A stretch of DNA of 64,000 nt from Pseudomonas sp. GM79 (GCF_000282495.1 NZ_AKJE01000036.1:62001-126000), one strand, 5' to 3'. Shown: positions 28,757 through 38,123, counted from the first letter of the stretch. Notes: generated by a model from the sequence alone, not told the origin. Program-made: numbers and translations.

Positions 28757-28882
28757 TGTTATTGTTATCCGTTTTTTTAGGGATGAAGCAGGCCGCTACG
28801 CCCGCGTGAACCAGGCGCAGTGAAGTCATTCAAGGGTGTTGCGAAAGCGGCCCTGGGCGAGCCGCAGATGATGCTGAAAACG

Positions 28883-30145
28883 TTAGCGCGGTGTTTTGCC
28901 AGCCACCGAATAGAGCACCTGCTGATTACGGGTTTTCATGAACTCGTCCAGGCTTTGCCCGCGCATTGCCGCGTAAATCTGCAGATTGGGCACCCCGAGC
29001 ACGGCAGCGAGTTTTTCCAGCACGAAGAAAATCGCACCATAGTGGATCAACCCGCGCCAGTCACGGCGTCGCAGCAGATCGCGTTCTTCATCGCTCAGCC
29101 CGGCTTCGTCAAACAGCGCCTCAGGTTGCTCAAGGAAACGCTGACGCCAGTGCGGCTCGATCATGCGATGCAGAAACTTGTTCAACCGATAGCCCTTGGC
29201 GCTGCGCTCCAGCGTGAACGGATAGGTGCCTTCGAGCGTCTTGATACCCGCCAACTGGTGTTGCATGTGCTGCAAGTGCCGCGCGATGACGTCGACGGGA
29301 ACTGGCCGGTCCTGATTTTCCAGCAACAGCGTTGCAATCCCGGTCATCGACGGCAGGTAGTAATCCTGATGCAGGTTTTTCACCGTCGCCGACAACGCGC
29401 CGCGCATGATCAGCCAGGTGATCACTTCCGAACCTTCCATGCCCCCCAGCGCGGCGTACTCGGCGTGGGTCATTTCGGTAAGGCGCTCGGGATCATTCAC
29501 CAGCAGATCGATGAACTGCTGGTCCCACTCCGGGTTGTTGAACCCGCAGCGCTCGCCATGGACCTGATGGGACACGCCGCCGGTCGCGACGATGGCCACT
29601 TTCAAATCCTCGGGGTAGCTTTCAATCGCCCGGCGCAACGCCTGGCCCAACTTGTAGCAACGCCGCGCACTTGGCACCGGGAACTGCAACACACCAACTT
29701 GTAGCGGAACGATTTCCACCGGCCAATCCGGCTCGCACGGCAACAGCGCCGACATCGGCGAGAAGAAGCCATGATCGAGCGGTTTGTCACGGAAGAAACT
29801 CATGTCGAATTCGTCCGCCACCAGGCTTTCGCCGATGTGCCGGGACAATGCCGCATGTCCACCGATCCCCGGCAGTTCGCGCGGGTTGCCGCCCTCGTCG
29901 GCGACTTCGTAACGCTCATCGACACCGAGGGAAAACGCACCATAGTGATCAAAGAAAAACGAGGTCACATGGTCATTGAAGATGTAGAACAGCACATCCG
30001 GTTTCTGCTCCTTCAGCCACACCTTGATCGGTTCGAAGCCGCGGAAGATCGGCGCCCAGGCGGCCTCATGCTGTTTATCGTGATCGACCGCGAAGCCAAT
30101 GGTCGGTGTGTGGGATACAGCGAGGCCACCAATGATGCGTGCCAT
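28883..30145 (-). CDS. galA: Gallate dioxygenase
   Basis: Fe(II) class III extradiol dioxygenase that opens the gallate ring to 4-oxalomesaconate. 420 residues: an N-terminal LigB-like catalytic domain with iron ligands in GLAVSHTPTIG and YIFNDHVTSFF, and GGVSHQVHGERCGF; then a C-terminal LigA-like domain (LHRMIEPHWRQRFLEQPEAL, then LLRRRDWRGLIHYGAIFFVL). Large and small subunits are fused, as in Pseudomonas GalA. AAGGA lies 8 nt before the ATG. Confidence 0.95.
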   Translation of the reverse strand: MARIIGGLAVSHTPTIGFAVDHDKQHEAAWAPIFRGFEPIKVWLKEQKPDVLFYIFNDHVTSFFFDHYGAFSLGVDERYEVADEGGNPRELPGIGGHAALSRHIGESLVADEFDMSFFRDKPLDHGFFSPMSALLPCEPDWPVEIVPLQVGVLQFPVPSARRCYKLGQALRRAIESYPEDLKVAIVATGGVSHQVHGERCGFNNPEWDQQFIDLLVNDPERLTEMTHAEYAALGGMEGSEVITWLIMRGALSATVKNLHQDYYLPSMTGIATLLLENQDRPVPVDVIARHLQHMQHQLAGIKTLEGTYPFTLERSAKGYRLNKFLHRMIEPHWRQRFLEQPEALFDEAGLSDEERDLLRRRDWRGLIHYGAIFFVLEKLAAVLGVPNLQIYAAMRGQSLDEFMKTRNQQVLYSVAGKTPR

Positions 30146-30169
30146 AACGAGTTCCTTTGTCGAAAAAGA

Positions 30170-31507
30170 TTAATGCGCCAGCAAGGCCCGACTGACCCGG
30201 CGCCGTGCATGACCGTTGGCCATAATCGCCAGCGCGGCGATAAAGGCAGGCACGCTCAACAGGGCGAACAGCAGCGGCAACCCCAGCCCGAGGCTGAGCA
30301 CCGCACCACCGATGAGTGAACCAAAGATAGCCCCGAAGCGGCCGATACCCAGCATCCAGCTGACGCCCGTGGCGCGGCAGTCCGTCGGGTAGTACCCCGG
30401 CGCGAAAGCATTGAGGCCGGTTTGCGCCCCGCTCATGCAGAAACCTGCCGCCACCACGCCGAACGCCAGCAGACTCGATTCAAGGCTGAAGGCGCCCAGC
30501 AGCAGAATGAAAGCGCCACCCAGTGCGTAGGACGTGGCAATGACAGCGTTCGGATTACGCCGGTCCATCGCCCAGCCGACCACGATGGCGCCGACGGTAC
30601 CGCCAATCTGGAACAGGCCGGTGATGGTCGCTGCCCGTTCAATGGACAGCCCACCTTCACGCAGCAGGGTCGGCATCCAGCCCATAGTCAGGTAAATCAC
30701 CAGCAACCCCATGAAATAAGTCGCCCACAAGGCGAGCGTGCCGAAACGATAGTGCTCGGTGAACAACAAGCGTAACGGGGCCTTCTGTTGCGCTTCAGGC
30801 TCGGCGATGACGAATTTTGTCGCTGCGCTGAACGTGCCGCCCAGCTTGTTTAGCACCTTAGCGATCTGGCTGGCAGGCGCATTGCGAGCGGCAAGAAAAC
30901 GAGCGGACTCAGGCAACAGCAGCCACATCAACGGCAACAGAAGCAACGGCAGAATCCCGCCGGCGAGCAACACCGACTGCCAGCCGTGATGGGGAATCAA
31001 CCACGCGGCGAGAAATCCTCCCAACCCCGACCCCATATTGAACCCGGTGAACATGATCGTGATGAACAGTGACCGATTGCGTTCCGGCAAATACTCGGAA
31101 AGCAGTGTGGTGGTGTTGGGCAACGCTGCGCCCAGCGCCACACCAGTAAGCAGACGCAGAGCTGCCAATTCATAAGGGTTCCGAGCGAACGCACAGGCTA
31201 GGCTCAACACGCTGAAGCCGGTCACCGCCGTCAGCAGTACCTTTTTGCGGCCGATTCGGTCGGCGTAAGGGCCGGCGGTCAGGGCGCCGATCGCCAGCCC
31301 AACCATGCCAGCGCTCATCACCGGGCCAAACACTGCTTTCGATAGCCCCCACTCCTGGATCAAGGAAGGCGCGATAAACCCCATCACGGCCACGTCGAAG
31401 CCATCGAAAAGCACTATGAAAAAACATAAGCCCATAATCAGCCACTGGTATGGCGCCACTTTTCGGTTGTCGATCCACGCTTTGATATCGACCGTTTCAC
31501 TAGTCAT
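30170..31507 (-). CDS. galT: MFS aromatic acid transporter (gallate)
   Basis: 445-residue aromatic acid:H+ symporter of the PcaK/GalT type with 12 membrane helices. Motifs: VLFDGFDVAVMGFIAPSL with the conserved acidic pair in helix 1, GPYADRIGRKKVLL (loop 2-3) and LPERNRSLFITIMFTGFN. A strong ribosome site AAGGTGAG precedes the ATG. Gap to galA is 24 bp, so galT-galA form one unit, perhaps with galP. Confidence 0.92.
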   Translation of the reverse strand: MTSETVDIKAWIDNRKVAPYQWLIMGLCFFIVLFDGFDVAVMGFIAPSLIQEWGLSKAVFGPVMSAGMVGLAIGALTAGPYADRIGRKKVLLTAVTGFSVLSLACAFARNPYELAALRLLTGVALGAALPNTTTLLSEYLPERNRSLFITIMFTGFNMGSGLGGFLAAWLIPHHGWQSVLLAGGILPLLLLPLMWLLLPESARFLAARNAPASQIAKVLNKLGGTFSAATKFVIAEPEAQQKAPLRLLFTEHYRFGTLALWATYFMGLLVIYLTMGWMPTLLREGGLSIERAATITGLFQIGGTVGAIVVGWAMDRRNPNAVIATSYALGGAFILLLGAFSLESSLLAFGVVAAGFCMSGAQTGLNAFAPGYYPTDCRATGVSWMLGIGRFGAIFGSLIGGAVLSLGLGLPLLFALLSVPAFIAALAIMANGHARRRVSRALLAH

Positions 31508-31743
31508 GCTCTCACCTTCTTATTTTTGTAGAAGTCCCGATGGACAAGGCCTGGAGGTTTCCCATCCACGCTGAACGATGGAGGTGACTGTAAAGCCGCA
31601 GGTATCCCGCCCGCCTCTGGGAAATCTTTAAGCGGGTATCGGTTTTTCTTATCGGGGAATCAAAAGAGATAAACAGAGCGTGGTAGAGCGAGAGGTTGAT
31701 GATCGCGGCACGAGCGGCCGCTAGTGGATGATGACACGCCAAT

Positions 31744-31774
31744 AACTGCTCCGTAATCGGTATACGGAGCAGTT
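31744..31774. terminator. Hairpin after the gtsA remnant
   Basis: An 11-bp stem, AACTGCTCCGT (31744-31754) and ACGGAGCAGTT (31764-31774). It lies between the remnant's stop and galT's upstream region (31508-31789), in which I saw nothing else but presumably the galT promoter. Confidence 0.55.
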
Positions 31775-31789
31775 CAAACCAAAGGCAAT

Positions 31790-32014
31790 TTATTGTGCGG
31801 CCTTGATCGCGGCCAGCAATTGCCTGCCAGCCTTGCCAGCATCGGCGGACTTGTCATTCATGAAGTGGGTGACGACATCAAACACCGCGCCCTGCACCGC
31901 TTGGGAAGTCGACATGTTGAATGCCATGCTCGGAGCGAGTGAACCAGTCTTCTCGGCATCGGCGAAATCCTTTGCAGAGGCTTGCGCACAGCTATCGAAT
32001 CGACTCATGTCCAA
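31790..32014 (-). pseudogene. 3' fragment of a sugar ABC transporter binding protein (GtsA-like)
   Basis: 74 codons that match the C-terminus of Pseudomonas glucose/mannose-binding proteins: MSRFDSCAQASAKDFADAEK and VQGAVFDVVTHFMNDKSADA, ending AAIKAAQ. There is no true start codon or signal peptide; a stop lies just upstream, and the tetR gene ends 25 bp away. The other gts transporter genes are absent. This is the scar of a deletion or rearrangement. Confidence 0.8.
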
Positions 32015-32038
32015 ACCAGTAGCGCTGGAACCGTCGTT

Positions 32039-32611
32039 TCAATACGTTTTCAATGATGCGGTCATTTGCGCGTGACACACCGCCAGAATTTCATCGGCCA
32101 GCGCCGAGTCGTCAGGACAGGCGCGCGATAGCATGATCGCGCCGACCGCGCGCGCCAGCAGGTCGATCATTTTCACCCTCGCCTCACCCGGCGCCGCATC
32201 CGGCCCGGTCGGGTATTTTTCGCCGAGCGTTTGCAACGTGCGCTCGATGCCTTCAGCGAATGCCGACTTCAAATCGCCTGACTGACGCGCCGCGTCACCG
32301 CACAACGCCGCCATGGTGCAACCCGTGGCGCGCCCGTCGCGATGATCCCTGGACACATACACATCGATGAAATCCTTCACGCTCAATGCTTCGGCGCTGG
32401 CCAGTGACTGCGCAAGACTGTTGGCCGAGGCTTCGGCCATCAGGTCAGCCTTCGAACCGAAATGTTTATAGAAACCGCCATGGGTGAAACCGGCGGCGGC
32501 CATCAGGTCGGCCACGCCGACACCGTCAAAACCGCGCTCGCGAAACACGACTGAGGCCGTTTCGACGATGTGCTCCCGATTTGCCTGGGCCTGGGCCTTG
32601 GACACTCGCAT
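32039..32611 (-). CDS. TetR-family repressor
   Basis: 190 residues. The N-terminal HTH is typical: ETASVVFRERGFDGVGVADL then AAGFTHGGFYKHFGSKADLM. The rest is a helical ligand-binding domain of the TetR_C type seen in AcrR/NemR-like proteins (RATGCTMAALCGDAARQS), with one Cys in GCTM that could sense electrophiles. It is divergent from the Old Yellow Enzyme gene, so it probably represses that gene and the redox genes that follow. Confidence 0.92.
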   Translation of the reverse strand: MRVSKAQAQANREHIVETASVVFRERGFDGVGVADLMAAAGFTHGGFYKHFGSKADLMAEASANSLAQSLASAEALSVKDFIDVYVSRDHRDGRATGCTMAALCGDAARQSGDLKSAFAEGIERTLQTLGEKYPTGPDAAPGEARVKMIDLLARAVGAIMLSRACPDDSALADEILAVCHAQMTASLKTY

Positions 32612-32660
32612 GTTCGATACCTCGCTACCGCTGGAAATTCATCGGCTGATGATACATAGA

Positions 32661-32686
32661 TGTTGACCATAATCAAAATTGTTGAC
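32661..32686. promoter_or_regulatory. Direct repeat TGTTGAC in the tetR/OYE promoter region
   Basis: TGTTGAC occurs at 32661-32667 and 32680-32686, within an AT-rich 146-bp divergent region. TTGACA at 32682-32687 could be a -35 element of the OYE promoter. Operator use is an inference. Confidence 0.4.
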
Positions 32687-32757
32687 AGTTTAGATTTCGA
32701 TCATCATCCTAAATGCCAGCCATATGAAATTCATCAACGGGCACGGAACACACACCC

Positions 32758-33879
32758 ATGAGCGACCTGAATCTGTTTACTCCCTACACGCTTGGCGCCC
32801 TGACGCTGTCGAACCGCGTGGTTCTCGCTCCACTGACGCGCAATCGTGCAGGCAAAGGCTTTGTGCCGAGTGAGTTTGCTGCTGCCTATTACAGCCAGCG
32901 GGCCAGCGCGGGCTTGCTGATTTCCGAAGCCTCGCAGATCTCGCAGCAGGGACAGGGTTATCAGGACACCCCGGGCATTTACACGCAGTCGCAGATAGAG
33001 GGATGGCGCAAGGTGACCGATGCCGTACACGCCAAGGGCGGGAGAATTTTCCTGCAGCTGTGGCATGTGGGTCGTGTTTCCCACGTGGATCTGCAACAGC
33101 AAGGCGCGGCGCCGGTAGCCCCTTCCGCGCTTCGTCCCGCGACCAAGGTATTCGTCAACAATCGCTTCGAGGACGTTTCCGAGCCGCGAGCGCTGGAGAC
33201 TGACGAGCTGCCGGGCATCGTCAACGATTTCCGCCAAGCAGCAGCAAACGCCATTGCGGCAGGCTTCGACGGCGTGGAAATCCACGGTGCAAACGGCTAT
33301 TTGCTGGATCAGTTCATCAAGGACGGCGCCAACCTGCGTACTGATGCCTACGGCGGCTCGATCGCAAACCGTGCGCGCCTGCTGCTGGAAGTGACGGCTG
33401 CGGTGGCCGCCGAGATTGGTGCTGATCGCACAGGCATTCGCCTTTCGCCTGTCTCGCCGGCCAATGGTGTATCGAGCAGTGATCCACAGGCTCAGTTCGA
33501 TTACATCGTCGACCAACTCAATGCTCTGGACATCGTTTATCTGCACGTCGTCGAAGGCGCGACCGGTGGGCCACGCGACGTGGCGCCCTTTGATTTCGAC
33601 GCCTTGCGCCAGCGCTTCAAGAACACCTACATCGCCAACAACGGCTATGACCTGGACCTGGCCACGGCACGCCTTACGCATGACAAGGCCGACCTGATCG
33701 CCTTTGGCCGCCCTTTTATCGGCAACCCTGATCTGGTGGAGCGGCTCAAGAACGGTGCGCCACTGTCCGCCTTCGACCCCTCCACGCTCTACGGCGGCGG
33801 TGCGGCGGGATACATCGACTACCCGACGCTTGCCGAATCAAGCGCTGCCGCGAACCAGGCACAAGCTGATCGGGCCTGA
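32758..33879 (+). CDS. Old Yellow Enzyme family alkene reductase (NemA/XenB-like)
   Basis: 373-residue FMN enzyme that uses NAD(P)H to reduce activated C=C bonds, N-ethylmaleimide or nitro compounds. TIM barrel start RVVLAPLTRNRAGKGFVPSE; FMN and substrate residues in FLQLWHVGRVSH and EIHGANGYLLDQF (the His/Asn pair that binds the substrate's electron-withdrawing group); DLIAFGRPFIGNPDL at the phosphate site. First gene of a plus-strand group with SDR, hydrolase and MDR genes, divergent from TetR, as in nemRA-type systems. Confidence 0.93.
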   Translation: MSDLNLFTPYTLGALTLSNRVVLAPLTRNRAGKGFVPSEFAAAYYSQRASAGLLISEASQISQQGQGYQDTPGIYTQSQIEGWRKVTDAVHAKGGRIFLQLWHVGRVSHVDLQQQGAAPVAPSALRPATKVFVNNRFEDVSEPRALETDELPGIVNDFRQAAANAIAAGFDGVEIHGANGYLLDQFIKDGANLRTDAYGGSIANRARLLLEVTAAVAAEIGADRTGIRLSPVSPANGVSSSDPQAQFDYIVDQLNALDIVYLHVVEGATGGPRDVAPFDFDALRQRFKNTYIANNGYDLDLATARLTHDKADLIAFGRPFIGNPDLVERLKNGAPLSAFDPSTLYGGGAAGYIDYPTLAESSAAANQAQADRA

Positions 33880-33931
33880 TTTTGATCGTGCATCCATCCC
33901 CATTCATGTTCCCGAAAAAAGAGCTGACATC

Positions 33932-34720
33932 ATGACTACTCACCCTACCGTTCTCATCACTGGCGCTTCCACCGGTATCGGCGCGGTTTACGCCGAGCGT
34001 TTCGCCCAACGCGGGCATGATCTGGTGTTGGTCGCCCGCGACCACTCGCGCCTGGAAACGCTCGCCGCAAAGTTGCGTGGCGAACACAACGTCGCCATTG
34101 AAGTGCTTCAGGCCGACCTGACTCAACTCAGTGACCTGCACACCATCGAAGCGCGCCTGCGGGATGACGGGCGCATCGGCATCCTCGTCAACAATGCCGG
34201 CGCCGCACAGTCAGGCACCTTCATCGAGCAAAGCACCGACAGCGTTGCGCAACTGGTGGCCCTCAACACCACCGCGCTGGTGCGGCTCGCCAGCGCCATC
34301 GCGCCACGCCTGGCCAAAGCAGGTGAAGGCGCGATCATCAACATCGGTTCGGTGGTGGGTCTGGCGCCTGAGTTCGGTATGTCGGTCTATGGGGCGACCA
34401 AGGCGTTTGTGCTGTTCCTGTCCCAAGGCCTGAGCCTGGAACTTTCGCCTCAGGGTGTTTATGTGCAAGCCGTACTGCCCGCAGCCACCCGCACGGAGAT
34501 TTGGGACCGCGCCGGTATCGACATCAACACCTTGAGCGAAATCATGGAAGTGGGTGATCTGGTCGATGCCGCACTGGTTGGCTTCGACCGTCGCGAACCG
34601 GTGACCATTCCTCCGCTGCATGAAGGCGAGCGCTGGGATGCCTTGCAAACCGCGCGTCAGGGTCTTTTGTCGCAGATCAGGCAGTCCGCCGTGGCGCAAC
34701 GCTATTTGACTCAAGCCTGA
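33932..34720 (+). CDS. Short-chain dehydrogenase/reductase
   Basis: 262 residues from the ATG at 33932. Classical SDR features: LITGASTGIGAVYAERFAQR for the cofactor, NNAGAAQSG, the active-site Ser in NIGSVVGLAPE and the YGATK catalytic Tyr-Lys pair. An Arg after the first strand (VARDHSRLE) suggests NADP. It lies 52 bp after the OYE gene on the same strand. Substrate unknown. Confidence 0.92.
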   Translation: MTTHPTVLITGASTGIGAVYAERFAQRGHDLVLVARDHSRLETLAAKLRGEHNVAIEVLQADLTQLSDLHTIEARLRDDGRIGILVNNAGAAQSGTFIEQSTDSVAQLVALNTTALVRLASAIAPRLAKAGEGAIINIGSVVGLAPEFGMSVYGATKAFVLFLSQGLSLELSPQGVYVQAVLPAATRTEIWDRAGIDINTLSEIMEVGDLVDAALVGFDRREPVTIPPLHEGERWDALQTARQGLLSQIRQSAVAQRYLTQA

Positions 34721-34767
34721 CCCCTGTCGAGCAGGTCGGCCTCGCCCCGCAATCGGACGGAGTAAAC

Positions 34768-35637
34768 ATGACCCTTATGGCTACAAGCAATCACCCGGGT
34801 TCGCAGTCGTCATTTATCAACGCGGCGAACCAGTCGGTTCTGATTGGCGGGATCCCCTTCGCCTATCGTGACCTGGGACCCAGGTCGGAGGTCCCGCTGG
34901 TCATGTTCAACCATTGGGGGGCAGTGCTGGATAACTTTGACCCCAGGATCATCGACGGTCTGGCAAAAAACCGGCGTGTCATCACTACTGATTACCGCGG
35001 TATCGGTGGCTCGGGAGGCGCCGCGCCATTGACCGTCGGTGAAATGGCTGACGATGGCATCGGCTTTATTCGTGCGTTGGGTTTGGACAAGGTTGACCTG
35101 CTCGGCTTTTCACTCGGCGGCTTCGTCGCTCAAGACATCGCCCTGAAAGCACCCGAACGAGTGCGCAGATTGATCCTCACCGGAACCGGACCGGCCGGCG
35201 GCACAGGCATCGACAACGTCGGCTCGGTGACCTGGCCGCTAATGATCAAGGGTCTGCTGACGCTACGAGACCCCAAGTTCTACCTGTTCTTTACCACCAC
35301 GGCCAACGGCCAACGTGCCGCGTTCGAGTATTTGCAACGTTTGAAAGAACGCCAGCAAGACCGGGACAAAGGCCCGACACCCCGCGCGTTTTTACGGCAA
35401 TTGAAAGCCATTACTGCGTGGGGCAAGCAGGCGCCGCAAGAACTCGGTCGCCTGCGTATGCCGACTCTGATAGCCAACGGGGACAACGACATCATGGTGC
35501 CCACCGTGAACTCGATTGAGCTGGCGAAGCGAATCCCCAACGCGCAACTGATCATTTACCAGGACGCCGGGCACGGCAGCATTTTCCAGCACGCTACCGA
35601 TTTCGTGGCCAAGGCTTCGACGTTCCTCGACGCCTGA
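34768..35637 (+). CDS. Alpha/beta hydrolase
   Basis: 289 residues with the full fold: oxyanion region FNHWGAVLDNFDPRIID, TDYRGIGGSGG, nucleophile elbow GFSLGGF (Ser), acid in NGDNDIMVPT and catalytic His in DAGHGSIFQH. The segments resemble C-C hydrolases, esterases or haloperoxidase-like proteins; the reaction cannot be fixed. It belongs to the TetR-linked group, 47 bp after the SDR. Confidence 0.9.
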   Translation: MTLMATSNHPGSQSSFINAANQSVLIGGIPFAYRDLGPRSEVPLVMFNHWGAVLDNFDPRIIDGLAKNRRVITTDYRGIGGSGGAAPLTVGEMADDGIGFIRALGLDKVDLLGFSLGGFVAQDIALKAPERVRRLILTGTGPAGGTGIDNVGSVTWPLMIKGLLTLRDPKFYLFFTTTANGQRAAFEYLQRLKERQQDRDKGPTPRAFLRQLKAITAWGKQAPQELGRLRMPTLIANGDNDIMVPTVNSIELAKRIPNAQLIIYQDAGHGSIFQHATDFVAKASTFLDA

Positions 35638-35714
35638 CAGCCTGCACGTCTCATCGCATCAACGTTGTCGGGGCCGCGCCCCATTCTCATTCCACCGACA
35701 AGAGCAGCTGCAAC

Positions 35715-36713
35715 ATGAAGGCATTTTTTATCGACCGCTACGGCAAGCAGAACGGAATGATTGGCGAAGTGCCCGACCCTGCGGTCGGTGTGCATGACGT
35801 TCTGATCCAGGTGCATGCAACGAGCGTGAACCCGTTGGACTCGAAGATCAGAACGGGGGAATTCAAACTGATCCTGCCCTATACATTCCCATTGGTATTG
35901 GGCAATGACCTGGCCGGAGTGGTCGTTCACACGGGTTCGGCGGTGAAGCGATTCAAGCCAGGAGATGAAGTCTATGCACGCCCTCCCGAGGATCGGATCG
36001 GGACGTTTGCCGAATTGATCGCCGTGAACGAAAACGAGCTCGCGCTGAAACCCTCGAATCTCGATATGGCCGAAGCGGCGTCCGTCCCCTTGGCCCTCTT
36101 GACGGCCTGGCAGGCGCTGGTTGAGACCGCCCAGGTGAAAAAAGGCCAGAAGGTGTTGATTCATGCCGGATCCGGCGGTGTAGGCACGTTTGCCATCCAG
36201 CTCGCCAAACACCTCGGCGCCTTCGTTGCGACCACCACCAGCACGGCGAATGTCGAATGGGTGAAAGCACTCGGGGCGGATGTGGTCATCGATTACAAAC
36301 AGCAGGATTTTGCAAACGAGTTGCGCGATTTCGACGTGGTGTTGAACAGCCTCGGTGCCGATGTACTGGAGAAATCGATCAAGGTTCTCAAGCCTGGCGG
36401 ACAGCTCATTTCCCTTTCGGGGCCGCCGACCGCGCAATTTGCCCAAGAACAAGGCTTGTCCTGGGTGCTGGGGCAAGTCATGCGCCTGCTGAGCAGCGGT
36501 ATTCGCAGAAAAGCCCGCAAGCACGGGGTGAGCTATGCATTTTTGTTTATGCGTGCCAACGGGGTACAACTGCAAAAAATCACCTCGCTTATCGAGGCTG
36601 GCGTCATCAAACCGGTCATCGATCGTTCCTTCCCTTTTGAATCGACTGCAGAGGCGTTGCGGTACGTCGAGCAGGGCAGATCAAAAGGCAAAGTCACCAT
36701 AACAATCAAATAA
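35715..36713 (+). CDS. NADP-dependent MDR (quinone oxidoreductase-like)
   Basis: 332-residue medium-chain reductase without zinc ligands. N-terminal HATSVNPLDSKIRTGEF and LPYTFPLVLGNDLAGVV, then the nucleotide motif IHAGSGGVGTFAIQLAKHLG, and the C-terminal GKVTITIK. Similar enzymes reduce quinones or enones. It is the last of the redox genes after OYE and ends shortly before a small Pro/Glu-rich ORF. Confidence 0.92.
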   Translation: MKAFFIDRYGKQNGMIGEVPDPAVGVHDVLIQVHATSVNPLDSKIRTGEFKLILPYTFPLVLGNDLAGVVVHTGSAVKRFKPGDEVYARPPEDRIGTFAELIAVNENELALKPSNLDMAEAASVPLALLTAWQALVETAQVKKGQKVLIHAGSGGVGTFAIQLAKHLGAFVATTTSTANVEWVKALGADVVIDYKQQDFANELRDFDVVLNSLGADVLEKSIKVLKPGGQLISLSGPPTAQFAQEQGLSWVLGQVMRLLSSGIRRKARKHGVSYAFLFMRANGVQLQKITSLIEAGVIKPVIDRSFPFESTAEALRYVEQGRSKGKVTITIK

Positions 36714-36727
36714 GCGGACTACACAAA

Positions 36728-36889
36728 ATGTCAGTAGATAACGTGCATGCCGCCAATTATCAGACTCCAGCGCCTGAACCAGAGGAGCAACCACCGCACA
36801 ACAGGCCCACACAGGAGCAGTTGCAACCGGAAGTCGCGCCTGTAGAAAAGCCGATGATCATTTGGCGCAGCTTGATGCTCGAGCAGTAA
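36728..36889 (+). CDS. 53-residue Pro/Glu-rich small protein, uncharacterised
   Basis: Begins 14 bp after the MDR stop; ATG at 36728 and TAA at 36887-36889. Starts MSVDNVHAANYQTPAPEPEE and ends WRSLMLEQ. The middle is rich in Pro, Glu and Gln and likely disordered. No good ribosome site and no known family; it may depend on read-through translation from the MDR gene. Confidence 0.4.
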   Translation: MSVDNVHAANYQTPAPEPEEQPPHNRPTQEQLQPEVAPVEKPMIIWRSLMLEQ

Positions 36890-36927
36890 CGAGAAATGGT
36901 CATGCCACCCTTAATTGAAACAACCGA

Positions 36928-37497
36928 TTACCCGTGTTCCGCTGCCAACAATGACCTGAACTGCGAAACGCTCTCTGAAGATAGTCCGGCAGCTTCGAAC
37001 ACTGCGCAGGTAAAGCTAACGGGCGCAGGGCCTGGAGCAGTTATGATGCGGTCGGCAACTACAGCTACTTGACTGCTTCGATAAAGCGCGGCGCCTTCAT
37101 AACCGGCGGCATTCTGTTGTAAGAAGTCAGCGCTGTTCGAGGTATGAGAAACCGAGTCGAGAAGCCCGGCTCTCGCAAGTGCCAGCGTTCCCCCACAGAT
37201 ACCGGCAATTGTCGCTCCACTTGAACGACTCGCCAGCAGAAAGTCCCGAATATCCGGTGCATCCGCACATTCCCAGATCATTCCACCGATGACGGCAACA
37301 ACGTCCGGCTTCCAGTCCAGGCATTGTTGCAAGCTGCTATCCACAGTAACAGCCAGCCCCCCCTGCGAGCGGAACTGCCCCGTAGCAGAGGCAAAAAACC
37401 TGACGTCGATCCCGTAAAACGGGGACGCGGTTCCTGCAATGAAAGCGTATTCCCAGTCCGCAAAACCGGGTGTCAGTATCAAGCCCACGCGTGCCAT
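36928..37497 (-). CDS. DJ-1/PfpI family protein
   Basis: 189 residues. DJ-1/PfpI fold with the acidic residue in PGFADWEYAF and the nucleophile elbow Cys in IAGICGGTLALARAG, the usual Glu-Cys pair. Members act as glyoxalases, proteases, hydratases or amidases, and the function here is open. It is transcribed toward the MDR gene. The ribosome site is poor. Confidence 0.88.
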   Translation of the reverse strand: MARVGLILTPGFADWEYAFIAGTASPFYGIDVRFFASATGQFRSQGGLAVTVDSSLQQCLDWKPDVVAVIGGMIWECADAPDIRDFLLASRSSGATIAGICGGTLALARAGLLDSVSHTSNSADFLQQNAAGYEGAALYRSSQVAVVADRIITAPGPAPVSFTCAVFEAAGLSSESVSQFRSLLAAEHG

Positions 37498-37686
37498 AAG
37501 TCAGAATCATCCATGAAAACGAGTAACATAAAGCGACAACAAATAGATCTCAACTGATATCAGCTCAACATCAGTCGCGTCGTCAGCGGCATCAACCCAT
37601 AGACCATACTGAATGGGATGCGAGTGAGTCCGCTGGTTTGACAGGAGCCACCGGCGAAATCTGCGACACGCGAACACCACGAACAC

Positions 37687-37763
37687 GTAGGAGCTGCCGA
37701 AGGCTGCGATCTTTTGATCTTAAAATCACAAAAGCCCCGTCCCACCTAAATGGGACGGGGCTT
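37687..37763. terminator. REP arm next to a strong bidirectional terminator hairpin
   Basis: 37687-37721 is a single REP arm (GTAGGAGCTGCCGAAGGCTG and the GCGATCTTTTGATCTT tail). Next to it a perfect 13-bp stem, AAGCCCCGTCCCA (37732-37744) and TGGGACGGGGCTT (37751-37763), has A- and T-rich flanks. Both interrupt what remains of a LysR gene. Confidence 0.8.
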
Positions 37764-37765
37764 CT

Positions 37766-38002
37766 TATTGCGCTCTCCACCATTCGGTCCCCCACGCTGA
37801 ATGGCCAGCGCAGCACTTGGCCCGAACTCTGGTAGCGAAAATTCACGCAGTCATGGTCGGCCAGATCGCTGAGTTCCAGCGGCGTGCCGCGTTTGGCCAA
37901 ATAGGCTGGCGAGGCAAAAGCGCAAATACGATGCGGTCCCAGCGTACGAGAGATAAGTCGCGAGTCGGCCAGGTTGCCCACGCGCACGGCCACATCGATG
38001 CA
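37766..38002 (-). pseudogene. LysR regulator fragment (effector domain)
   Basis: Minus-strand codons give IDVAVRVGNLADSRLISRTL and SPAYLAKRGTPLELSDLADH, the middle of a LysR substrate-binding domain. The HTH is missing: the homology begins abruptly at about 38002. The C-terminal end is cut by the terminator/REP block. No function expected. Confidence 0.8.
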
Positions 38003-38010
38003 GTGCCACG

Positions 38011-38123
38011 ACGAGCAACAAGGCGCTGGATCGGTTGTGGCGTAATGCGCGCACGTTGGCGAACCACAATCCGCGGGTGTACAAGTCGCGGATTGTGGGC
38101 AATTACCTGATCAATGGCGCGTG
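38011..38123 (+). pseudogene. 3' fragment of an acyl-CoA dehydrogenase-like monooxygenase (SfnC/DszC type)
   Basis: Plus-strand codons read NKALDRLWRNARTLANHNPR then YKSRIVGNYLINGA, the typical C-terminal end of SfnC/DszC-like flavin-dependent acyl-CoA dehydrogenase homologues. Only some 38 codons remain, abutting the LysR fragment in the opposite orientation. A relic only. Confidence 0.75.
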
